Below, piece by piece: positions 1 through 9,985 of a DNA stretch of 64,000 nucleotides (position 1 is its first letter; the number at the start of each line of letters is the position of its first letter). The DNA comes from Myotis daubentonii (Eukaryota; Chordata; Mammalia; Chiroptera; Vespertilionidae), in NCBI RefSeq assembly GCF_963259705.1, contig NC_081841.1, forward strand, positions 119,297,033 to 119,361,032, written 5' to 3'. The translations under genes and the position numbers were made by a program. Under the pieces are notes generated by a model. It was given only the letters and a program-made list of their open reading frames with translations. It was not told the origin of the DNA and did not search any database.

Positions 1-53
1 TACAGGTAGAAAGCTATGAAATGACGCGAATTCTGATAATATTAACGACACCG

Positions 54-85
54 GACATTTTATGTGGCATTTTCACAAAAATGTC
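54..85. other. G-specific inverted repeat GACATTTT / AAAATGTC
   Basis: GACATTTT at 54-61 is matched by AAAATGTC at 78-85, with 16 bases between. The left arm exists only in G-headed monomers with GACATT, because the other types read GTATTTT or GCTATTTT there. The right arm is the conserved box of all monomers. The pairing may be chance created by a few substitutions, but it is retained in the G copies from 35 to 52,000. Confidence 0.7.
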
Positions 86-90
86 ATTTC

Positions 91-111
91 AAACAGGAAG
101 AATTCCTGTTT
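91..111. other. Conserved 9-bp dyad, first of about 168 copies
   Basis: AAACAGGAA at 91-99 and its exact reverse complement TTCCTGTTT at 103-111 flank the three bases GAA. The dyad sits about 57-77 bases into each monomer in a box shared by all types, starting at CACAAAAATGTCATTT. B monomers keep 7-base arms (CATACAGGAAG), C monomers 8-base arms (CCAACAGGAAG), and A, D, E, G and H usually 9. A few copies are damaged, such as AAACACGAAG (34543, 39517, 41042) and AAACTGGAAGAG (36067). It could be a protein-binding site or extrude as a small hairpin; neither is shown. Confidence 0.9.
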
Positions 112-417
112 ATAGAGCTCAGAAGTTGTGTATAAAGCTTTTAAATGAGGAGTGTACTGTTTATGTTTAACATTGAGACTTAATTGGCCAGGCGTTTTTT
201 GACTGAAACAGTTTATACTGTGAAGGTTCTAGTATATACTTCTTAGGAAACTGTAAAAATGTGGTAAAACTCTTAAAATACACAATTATCTTTCAAGGAA
301 ATGATTATGAACTTGTGAAAAACTGTTGAAACACGAGTAAATAGAATCTAAATAAGTTTAATGCCGAATTCAATTACCCAGATTACAAGTATAAAGCTCT
401 GAAGTGTCGAGAATTCT

Positions 418-2712
418 GATAATATTAACAACCCCGGGTATTTTATGTGGCGTTTTCACAAAAATGTCATTTCAAACAGGAAGAATTCCTGTTTATAGAA
501 CTCAGAATTTGTGTTTAAAGCTTTTAAATGAGGAGAATACTGTTAATGTTTACAATTGAGGTTGAATAGGCGTGGCGTTTTTTGACTGAAACAGTTTATA
601 TCCTGAAGGTTCTAGTATATACTCCTAAGGAAAACGTCAAATTGTGGTAAAACTCTTAGAATACACAATTGAATTCCCGGGAAATGAATATGAACGTGTA
701 AGAAGCAGTTGAAACACAAGTAAATAGATTGTAACTACATTTAGTGCTGAGTTCAATTACTGAGATTAGAGGTAGAAAGCTGTGAAATGACGAGAATTCT
801 GATAATATTAACTACTCCAGCTATTTTAAGTGGCGTTTTCACAAAAATGTCATTTCATACAGGAAGAATTCCTGTTTATAGAGCTCAGAAGTTGTGTATA
901 AAGCTTTTAAATGAGGAGTCTACTATTTATGTTTAACATTGAGACTTAATTGGCCTGGCGTTTTTTGACTGAAACAGTTTATATCCTGAAGGTTCTAGAA
1001 TATACTCCTAAGAAAAATGTCAAATAGTGGTAAAACTCTTAAAATACACAATTATATTCCAGGGAAATGAATATGAACTTGTAACAAACAGTTGAAACAC
1101 GAGTAAATAGAGTCTAACTCCATTTAATGCCGAGTTCATTTACCTAGACTACAGGTAGAAAGCTCTGAAATGACGCGAATTCTGATAATATTAACAACTC
1201 CGGCTATTTTAAGTGGCGTTTTCACAAAAATGTCATTTCCAACAGGAAGAATTCCTGTTTATAGAACTCAGAAGTTCTGTATAAAGCTTTCAAATGAGGA
1301 GTGTACTGTTTATGTTTAACATTGAGACTTATTTGGCGTGCCGTTTTTTGACAGAAACAGTTTACATCCTGAAGGTTCTAGTATACACTTCTAAGAAATA
1401 TGTCAAATTGTGGTAAAACTCTTAGAATACACAATTATATTCCCAGAAAATGAATATGAACGTGTAAGAAGCAGTTGAAACACAAGTAAATAGAATGTAC
1501 CTACATTTAGTGCTGAGTTCAATTACTGACATTAGAGGTAGAATGCTCTGAAATGACGAGAATTCTGATAATATTAACAACTCCCGCTATTTTAAGTGGC
1601 GTTTCCACAAAAATGTCATTTCAAACAGGAAGAATTCCTGTTTATAGAGCTCAGAAGTTCTGTATAAAGCTTTCAAATGAGGAATGTACTGTTTATGTTT
1701 AACATTGAGACTTAATTGGCGTGCCGTTTTTTGACAGAAACAGTTTACATCCTGAAGGTTCTAGTATTCACTTCTAAGAAGTATGTCAAATTGTGGTAAA
1801 ACTCTTAAAATACACAATTATATTGCCGTGAAATGAATATGAACGTGTAAGAAGCAGTAGAAACACAAGTAAATAGAATCTAACTACATTTACTGCCGAG
1901 TTCAATTACCGAGATTACAGGTAGAAAGCTATGAAATGACGCGAATTCTGATAATATTAACGACACCGGACATTTTATGTGGCATTTTCACAAAAATGTC
2001 ATTTCAAACAGGAAGAATTCCTGTTTATAGAACTCAGAACTTTTGTTCAAGGCTTAAATGAGGAGAATACGGTTAATGTTTACAATTGAGGGTGAATTGG
2101 CATGGCGTTATTTGACTGAAACAGTTTATATCGTGAAGGTTCTAGTATACACTTCAAGGGAAAACGTCAAATTGTGGTAAAACTCTTAAAATACACAATT
2201 ATATTCCCATAAAATGAATATGAACGTGTAAGAAGCAGTTGAAACACAAGTAAATAGAATCTAACTACATTTAGTGCTGAGTTCAATTACTGACATTAGA
2301 GGTAGAAAGCTCTGAAATGACGAGATTCTGATAATATTAACAACTCCCGCTATTTTAAGTGGCGTTTCCACAAAAATGTCATTTCAAACAGGAAGAATTC
2401 CTGTTTATAGAGCTCAGAAGTTGTGTATAAAGCTTTTAAATGAGGAGTGTACTGTTTATGTTTAACATTGAGACTTAATTGGCCAGGCGTTTTTTGACTG
2501 AAACAGTTTATACTGTGAAGGTTCTAGTATATACTTCTTAGGAAACTGTAAAAATGTGGTAAAACTCTTAAAATACACAATTATCTTTCAAGGAAATGAT
2601 TATGAACTTGTGAAAAACTGTTGAAACACGAGTAAATAGAATCTAAATAAGTTTAATGCCGAATTCAATTACCCAGATTACAAGTATAAAGCTCTGAAGT
2701 TTTGAGAATTCT
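418..2712 (+). repeat. 6-mer HOR unit, 2,295 bp: A-B-(C/E)-F-G-H
   Basis: Monomers start at 418 (A), 801 (B), 1184 (C with an E-like tail), 1567 (F), 1950 (G) and 2330 (H). The C/E monomer has the C head and the tail AATAGAATGTACCTAC, which also ends E monomers. The G monomer is 380 bp because its HindIII region is shortened and its tail reads CGAGATTCTG. The same unit recurs at 30656-32950 and 32951-35245. Relative to the 8-mer it lacks D and one monomer's worth of C plus E, as expected from unequal exchange between C and E. Confidence 0.9.
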
Positions 2713-4243
2713 GATAATATTAACAACCCCGGGTATTTTATGTGGCGTTTTCACAAAAATGTCATTTCAAACAGGAAGAATTCCTGTTTATAGAACTCAG
2801 AATTTGTGTTTAAAGCTTTTAAATGAGGAGAATACTGTTAATGTTTACAATTGAGGTTGAATAGGCGTGGCGTTTTTTGACTGAAACAGTTTATATCCTG
2901 AAGTTTCTAGTATATACTCCTAAGGAAAACGTCAAATTGTGGTAAAACTCTTAGAATACACAATTGAATTCCCGGGAAATGAATATGAACGTGTAAGAAG
3001 CAGTTGAAACACAAGTAAATAGATTGTAACTACATTTAGTGCTGAGTTCAATTACTGAGATTAGAGGTAGAAAGCTGTGAAATGACGAGAATTCTGATAA
3101 TATTAACTACTCCAGCTATTTTAAGTGGCGTTTTCACAAAAATGTCATTTCATACAGGAAGAATTCCTGTTTATAGAGCTCAGAAGTTGTGTATAAAGCT
3201 TTTAAATGAGGAGTCTACTATTTATGTTTAACATTGAGACTTAATTGGCCTGGCGTTTTTTGACTGAAACAGTTTATATCCTGAAGGTTCTAGAATATAC
3301 TCCTAAGAAAAATGTCAAATAGTGGTAAAACTCTTAAAATACACAATTATATTCCAGGGAAATGAATATGAACTTGTAACAAACAGTTGAAACACGAGTA
3401 AATAGAGTCTAACTCCATTTAATGCCGAGTTCATTTACCTAGACTACAGGTAGAAAGCTCTGAAATGACGCGAATTCTGATAATATTAACAACTCCGGCT
3501 ATTTTAAGTGGCGTTTTCACAAAAATGTCATTTCCAACAGGAAGAATTCCTGTTTATAGAACTCAGAAGTTCTGTATAAAGCTTTCAAATGAGGAGTGTA
3601 CTGTTTATGTTTAACATTGAGACTTATTTGGCGTGCCGTTTTTTGACAGAAACAGTTTACATCCTGAAGGTTCTAGTATACACTTCTAAGAAATATGTCA
3701 AATTGTGGTAAAACTCTTAGAATACACAATTATATTCCCAGAAAATGAATATGAACGTGTAAGAAGCAGTTGAAACACAAGTAAATGGAATCTAACTACA
3801 TTTAGTGCTGAGTTCAATTACTGACATTAGAGGTAGAAAGCTCTGAAATGACGAGGTTCTGATAATATTAACAACTCCCGCTATTTTAAGTGGCGTTTCC
3901 ACAAAAATGTCATTTCAAACAGGAAGAATTCCTGTTTATAGAGCTCAGAAGTTGTGTATAAAGCTTTTAAATGAGGAGTCTACTGTTTATGTTTAACATT
4001 GAGACTTAATTGGCCAGGCGTTTTTTGACTGAAACAGTTTATACTGTGAATGTTCTAGTATATACTTCTTAGGAAACTGTAAAAATGTGGTGAAACTCTT
4101 AAAATACACAATTATCTTTCAAGGAAATGATTATGAACTTGTGAAAAACTGTTGAAACACGAGTAAATCGAATCTAAATAAGTTGAATGCCGAATTCAAT
4201 TACCCAGATTACAGGTATAAAGCTCTGAAGTGTCGAGAATTCT
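2713..4243 (+). repeat. 4-mer HOR unit, 1,531 bp: A-B-C-D
   Basis: Monomers start at 2713 (A), 3096 (B), 3479 (C, 382 bp) and 3861 (D). C ends in AAATGGAATC and CGAGGTTCTG, and D carries GTGGTGAAAC and AAATCGAATC; both are markers of the main 4-mer block. C still has GAACTCAGAAG like the 6-mer C, whereas later 4-mers have GAGCTCAGAAG, so this copy looks transitional. The A monomer carries a small private change (GAAGTTTCTAG near 2901). Confidence 0.9.
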
Positions 4244-6923
4244 GATAATATTAACAACCCCGGGTATTTTATGTGGCGTTTTCACAAAAATGTCATTTCA
4301 AACAGGAAGAATTCCTGTTTATAGAACTCAGAATTTGTGTTTAAAGCTTTTAAATGAGGAGAATACTGTTAATGTTTACAATTGAGGTTGAATAGGCGTG
4401 GCGTTTTTTGACTGAAACAGTTTATATCCTGAAGGTTCTAGTATATACTCCTAAGGAAAACGTCAAATTGTGGTAAAACTCTTAGAATACACAATTGAAT
4501 TCCCGGGAAATGAATATGAACGTGTAAGAAGCAGTTGAAACACAAGTAAATAGATTGTAACTACATTTAGTGCTGAGTTCAATTACTGAGATTAGAGGTA
4601 GAAAGCTGTGAAATGACGAGAATTCTGATAATATTAACTACTCCAGCTATTTTAAGTGGCGTTTTCACAAAAATGTCATTTCATACAGGAAGAATTCCTG
4701 TTTATAGAGCTCAGAAGTTGTGTATAAAGCTTTTAAATGAGGAGTCTACTATTTATGTTTAACATTGAGACTTAATTGGCCTGGCGTTTTTTGACTGAAA
4801 CAGTTTATATCCTGAAGGTTCTAGAATATACTCCTAAGAAAAATGTCAAATAGTGGTAAAACTCTTAAAATACACAATTATATTCCAGGGAAATGAATAT
4901 GAACTTGTAACAAACAGTTGAAACACGAGTAAATAGAGTCTAACTCCATTTAATGCCGAGTTCATTTACCTAGACTACAGGTAGAAAGCTCTGAAATGAC
5001 GCGAATTCTGATAATATTAACAACTCCGGCTATTTTAAGTGGCGTTTTCACAAAAATGTCATTTCCAACAGGAAGAATTCCTGTTTATAGAGCTCAGAAG
5101 TTCTGTATAAAGCTTTCAAATGAGGAGTGTACTGTTTATGTTTAACATTGAGACTTATTTGGCGTGCCGTTTTTTGACAGAAACAGTTTACATCCTGAAG
5201 GTTCTAGTATACACTTCTAAGAAATATGTCAAATTGTGGTAAAACTCTTAGAATACACAATTATATTCCCAGAAAATGAATATGAACGTGTAAGAAGCAG
5301 TTGAAACACAAGTAAATGGAATCTAACTACATTTAGTGCTGAGTTCAATTACTGACATTAGAGGTAGAAAGCTCTGAAATGACGAGGTTCTGATAATATT
5401 AACAACTCCCGCTATTTTAAGTGGCGTTTCCACAAAAATGTCATTTCAAACAGGAAGAATTCCTGTTTATAGAGCTCAGAAGTTGTGTATAAAGCTTTTA
5501 AATGAGGAGTCTACTGTTTATGTTTAACATTGAGACTTAATTGGCCAGGCGTTTTTTGACTGAAACAGTTTATACTGTGAATGTTCTAGTATATACTTCT
5601 TAGGAAACTGTAAAAATGTGGTGAAACTCTTAAAATACATAATTATCTTTCAAGGAAATGATGATGAACTTGTGAAAAACTGTTGAAACACGAGTAAATA
5701 GAATCTAAATAAGTTGAATGCCGAATTCAATTACCCAGATTACAGGTATAAAGCTCTGAAGTGTCGAGAATTCTGATAATATTAACAACACCGGGTATTT
5801 TATGTGGCGTTTTCACAAAAATGTCATTTCAAACAGGAAGAATTCCTGTTTATAGAACTCAGAACTTGTGTTTAAAGCTTTTAAATGAGGAGAATACTGT
5901 TAATGTTTACAATTGAGGTTGAATAGGCGTGGCGTTTTTTGACTGAAACAGTTTATATCCTGAAGGTTCTAGTATATACTCCTAAGGAAAACGTCAAATT
6001 GTGGTAAAACTCTTAGAATACTCAATTGAATTCCCGGGAAATGAATATGAACGTGTAAGAAGCAGTTGAAACACAAGTAAATAGAATGTACCTACATTTA
6101 GTGCTGAGTTCAATTACTGACATTAGAGGTAGAAAGCTCTGAAATGACGAGAATTCTGATAATATTAACAACTCCCGCTATTTTAAGTGGCGTTTCCACA
6201 AAAATGTCATTTCAAACAGGAAGAATTCCTGTTTATAGAGCTCAGAAGTTCTGTATAAAGCTTTCAAATGAGGAATGTACTGTTTATGTTTAACATTGAG
6301 ACTTAATTGGCGTGCCGTTTTTTGACAGAAACAGTTTACATCCTGAAGGTTCTAGTATTCACTTCTAAGAAGTATGTCAAATTGTGGTAAAACTCTTAAA
6401 ATACACAATTTTATTGCCGTGAAATGAATATGAACGTGTAAGAAGCAGTAGAAACACAAGTAAATAGAATCTAACTACATTTACCGCCGAGTTCAATTAC
6501 CGAGATTACAGGTAGAAAGCTATGAAATGACGCGAATTCTGATAATATTAACGACACCGGACATTTTATGTGGCATTTTCACAAAAATGTCATTTCAAAC
6601 AGGAAGAATTCCTGTTTATAGAGCTCAGAAGTTGTGTATAAAGCTTTTAAATGAGGAGTGTACTGTTTATGTTTAACATTGAGACTTAATTGGCCAGGCG
6701 TTTTTTGACTGAAACAGTTTATACTGTGAAGGTTCTAGTATATACTTCTTAGGAAACTGTAAAAATGTGGTAAAACTCTTAAAATACACAATTATCTTTC
6801 AAGGAAATGATTATGACCTTGTGAAAAACTGTTGAAACACGAGTAAATAGAATCTAAATAAGTTTAATGCCGAATTCAATTACCCAGATTACAAGTATAA
6901 AGCTCTGAAGTGTCGAGAATTCT
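4244..6923 (+). repeat. 7-mer HOR unit, 2,680 bp: A-B-C-D-E-F-(G/H)
   Basis: Monomers start at 4244 (A), 4627 (B), 5010 (C), 5392 (D), 5775 (E), 6158 (F) and 6541 (G/H hybrid). E has the AACACCGGG head, AACTTGTG, and TACTCAATTG where A has TACACAATTG. F has the TTGCCGTGAAATG and GCAGTAGAAAC markers. D here carries ATACATAATT, GATGATGAAC and AAATAGAATC, which match the D monomers of the right-hand 8-mers rather than those of the 4-mers. The unit therefore appears to keep the ancestral D-E junction. Confidence 0.88.
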
Positions 6924-8454
6924 GATAATATTAACAACCCCGGGTATTTTATGTGGCGTTTTCACAAAAATGTCATTTCAAACAGGAAGAATTCCTGTTT
7001 ATAGAACTCAGAATTTGTGTTTAAAGCTTTTAAATGAGGAGAATACTGTTAATGTTTACAATTGAGGTTGAATAGGCGTGGCGTTTTTTGACTGAAACAG
7101 TTTATATCCTGAAGGTTCTAGTATATACTCCTAAGGAAAACGTCAAATTGTGGTAAAACTCTTAGAATACACAATTGAATTCCCGGGAAATGAATATGAA
7201 CGTGTAAGAAGCAGTTGAAACACAAGTAAATAGATTGTAACTACATTTAGTGCTGAGTTCAATTACTGAGATTAGAGGTAGAAAGCTGTGAAATGACGAG
7301 AATTCTGATAATATTAACTACTCCAGCTATTTTAAGTGGCGTTTTCACAAAAATGTCATTTCATACAGGAAGAATTCCTGTTTATAGAGCTCAGAAGTTG
7401 TGTATAAAGCTTTTAAATGAGGAGTCTACTATTTATGTTTAACATTGAGACTTAATTGGCCTGGCGTTTTTTGACTGAAACAGTTTATATCCTGAAGGTT
7501 CTAGAATATACTCCTAAGAAAAATGTCAAATAGTGGTAAAACTCTTAAAATACACAATTATATTCCAGGGAAATGAATATGAACTTGTAACAAACAGTTG
7601 AAACACGAGTAAATAGAGTCTAACTCCATTTAATGCCGAGTTCATTTACCTAGACTACAGGTAGAAAGCTCTGAAATGACGCGAATTCTGATAATATTAA
7701 CAACTCCGGCTATTTTAAGTGGCGTTTTCACAAAAATGTCATTTCCAACAGGAAGAATTCCTGTTTATAGAGCTCAGAAGTTCTGTATAAAGCTTTCAAA
7801 TGAGGAGTGTACTGTTTATGTTTAACATTGAGACTTATTTGGCGTGCCGTTTTTTGACAGAAACAGTTTACATCCTGAAGGTTCTAGTATACACTTCTAA
7901 GAAATATGTCAAATTGTGGTAAAACTCTTAGAATACACAATTATATTCCCAGAAAATGAATATGAACGTGTAAGAAGCAGTTGAAACACAAGTAAATGGA
8001 ATCTAACTACATTTAGTGCTGAGTTCAATTACTGACATTAGAGGTAGAAAGCTCTGAAATGACGAGGTTCTGATAATATTAACAACTCCCGCTATTTTAA
8101 GTGGCGTTTCCACAAAAATGTCATTTCAAACAGGAAGAATTCCTGTTTATAGAGCTCAGAAGTTGTGTATAAAGCTTTTAAATGAGGAGTCTACTGTTTA
8201 TGTTTAACATTGAGACTTAATTGGCCAGGCGTTTTTTGACTGAAACAGTTTATACTGTGAATGTTCTAGTATATACTTCTTAGGAAACTGTAAAAATGTG
8301 GTGAAACTCTTAAAATACACAATTATCTTTCAAGGAAATGATTATGAACTTGTGAAAAACTGTTGAAACACGAGTAAATCGAATCTAAATAAGTTGAATG
8401 CCGAATTCAATTACCCAGATTACAAGTATAAAGCTCTGAAGTGTCGAGAATTCT

Positions 8455-8837
8455 GATAATATTAACAACCCCGGGTATTTTATGTGGCGTTTTCACAAAA
8501 ATGTCATTTCAAACAGGAAGAATTCCTGTTTATAGAACTCAGAATTTGTGTTTAAAGCTTTTAAATGAGGAGAATACTGTTAATGTTTACAATTGAGGTT
8601 GAATAGGCGTGGCGTTTTTTGACTGAAACAGTTTATATCCTGAAGGTTCTAGTATATACTCCTAAGGAAAACGTCAAATTGTGGTAAAACTCTTAGAATA
8701 CACAATTGAATTCCCGGGAAATGAATATGAACGTGTAAGAAGCAGTTGAAACACAAGTAAATAGATTGTAACTACATTTAGTGCTGAGTTCAATTACTGA
8801 GATTAGAGGTAGAAAGCTGTGAAATGACGAGAATTCT
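8455..8837 (+). repeat. Representative A monomer (383 bp)
   Basis: This is a typical A copy inside the 12-unit block. After the start motif it reads AACCCCGGGTATTTTATG, then GAACTCAGAATTTGTG, GAATACTGTTAATG, CAATTGAGGTTGAATAGG and AGTATATACTCCTAAGG. It has two CCCGGG sites 243 bases apart, at 8470 and 8713; the second lies in the 10-base palindrome TTCCCGGGAA. It also contains the 10-base palindrome AGTATATACT. The tail is AAATAGATTGTAAC followed by AGCTGTGAAATGACGAG. Confidence 0.92.
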
Positions 8838-9220
8838 GATAATATTAACTACTCCAGCTATTTTAAGTGGCGTTTTCACAAAAATGTCATTTCATACAGG
8901 AAGAATTCCTGTTTATAGAGCTCAGAAGTTGTGTATAAAGCTTTTAAATGAGGAGTCTACTATTTATGTTTAACATTGAGACTTAATTGGCCTGGCGTTT
9001 TTTGACTGAAACAGTTTATATCCTGAAGGTTCTAGAATATACTCCTAAGAAAAATGTCAAATAGTGGTAAAACTCTTAAAATACACAATTATATTCCAGG
9101 GAAATGAATATGAACTTGTAACAAACAGTTGAAACACGAGTAAATAGAGTCTAACTCCATTTAATGCCGAGTTCATTTACCTAGACTACAGGTAGAAAGC
9201 TCTGAAATGACGCGAATTCT
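8838..9220 (+). repeat. Representative B monomer (383 bp)
   Basis: The head is TACTCCAGCTATTTTAAG. B markers are CATACAGGAAG (which shortens the left dyad arm), GAGTCTACTATTTATG, GGCCTGGCG, TTCTAGAATATACTCC, GTCAAATAGTGG and ATTCCAGGGAAATG. The tail is AAATAGAGTCTAACTCC and TACCTAGACTACAGG. TTCTAGAA is an 8-base palindrome specific to B. A subclass in the right half has an extra A in TTTTAAAATGAGG and is 384 bp long. Confidence 0.92.
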
Positions 9221-9602
9221 GATAATATTAACAACTCCGGCTATTTTAAGTGGCGTTTTCACAAAAATGTCATTTCCAACAGGAAGAATTCCTGTTTATA
9301 GAGCTCAGAAGTTCTGTATAAAGCTTTCAAATGAGGAGTGTACTGTTTATGTTTAACATTGAGACTTATTTGGCGTGCCGTTTTTTGACAGAAACAGTTT
9401 ACATCCTGAAGGTTCTAGTATACACTTCTAAGAAATATGTCAAATTGTGGTAAAACTCTTAGAATACACAATTATATTCCCAGAAAATGAATATGAACGT
9501 GTAAGAAGCAGTTGAAACACAAGTAAATGGAATCTAACTACATTTAGTGCTGAGTTCAATTACTGACATTAGAGGTAGAAAGCTCTGAAATGACGAGGTT
9601 CT
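9221..9602 (+). repeat. Representative C monomer (382 bp)
   Basis: The head is AACTCCGGCTATTTTAAG. C markers are TTCCAACAGGAAG, CAGAAGTTCTG, AGCTTTCAAATG, GACTTATTTGGCGTGCCG, TTTGACAGAAACAG, AGTATACACTTCTAAG and ATTCCCAGAAAATG. The tail AAATGGAATC and CGAGGTTCTG is one base shorter than other tails, which makes this monomer 382 bp and the 4-mer 1,531 rather than 1,532 bp. Confidence 0.92.
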
Positions 9603-9985
9603 GATAATATTAACAACTCCCGCTATTTTAAGTGGCGTTTCCACAAAAATGTCATTTCAAACAGGAAGAATTCCTGTTTATAGAGCTCAGAAGTTGTGTA
9701 TAAAGCTTTTAAATGAGGAGTCTACTGTTTATGTTTAACATTGAGACTTAATTGGCCAGGCGTTTTTTGACTGAAACAGTTTATACTGTGAATGTTCTAG
9801 TATATACTTCTTAGGAAACTGTAAAAATGTGGTGAAACTCTTAAAATACACAATTATCTTTCAAGGAAATGATTATGAACTTGTGAAAAACTGTTGAAAC
9901 ACGAGTAAATCGAATCTAAATAAGTTGAATGCCGAATTCAATTACCCAGATTACAAGTATAAAGCTCTGAAGTGTCGAGAATTCT
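9603..9985 (+). repeat. Representative D monomer (383 bp)
   Basis: The head is AACTCCCGCTATTTTAAG followed by GGCGTTTCCAC. D markers are GGCCAGGCG, TTATACTGTGAATG, TTCTTAGGAAACTG, GTGGTGAAAC, ATTATCTTTCAAGG, GAAAAACTGTTG and AAATCGAATC. The tail reads TACCCAGATTACA followed by GTATAAAGCTCTGAAG and TGTCGAG. H is its closest relative but has TGTGAAGG, GTGGTAAAAC, AAATAGAATC and TTTTGAG. Confidence 0.92.

Larger units (their letters stand above)
1..417 (+). repeat. Left-edge partial unit: tail of F plus hybrid G/H monomer
   Basis: Bases 1-34 are the last part of an F-type monomer (AGCTATGAAATGACGCG before the start motif). The monomer at 35-417 begins like G (GACACCGGACATT, GGCATTTTC) but continues like H from AGAGCTCAGAAGTTGTG onward (GGCCAGGCG, TACTGTGAAGG). 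It is the same hybrid that closes the 7-mers ending at 6923, 27975 and 30655. The window therefore opens at the end of a 7-mer unit. Confidence 0.85.

Noticed and set aside
91..111. Heat shock element, because GAAGAATTC resembles nGAAnnTTCn as in stress-induced satellites
   Set aside because: GAA and TTC are 3 bases apart rather than 2, and there is no third correctly spaced unit, so the match is imperfect.
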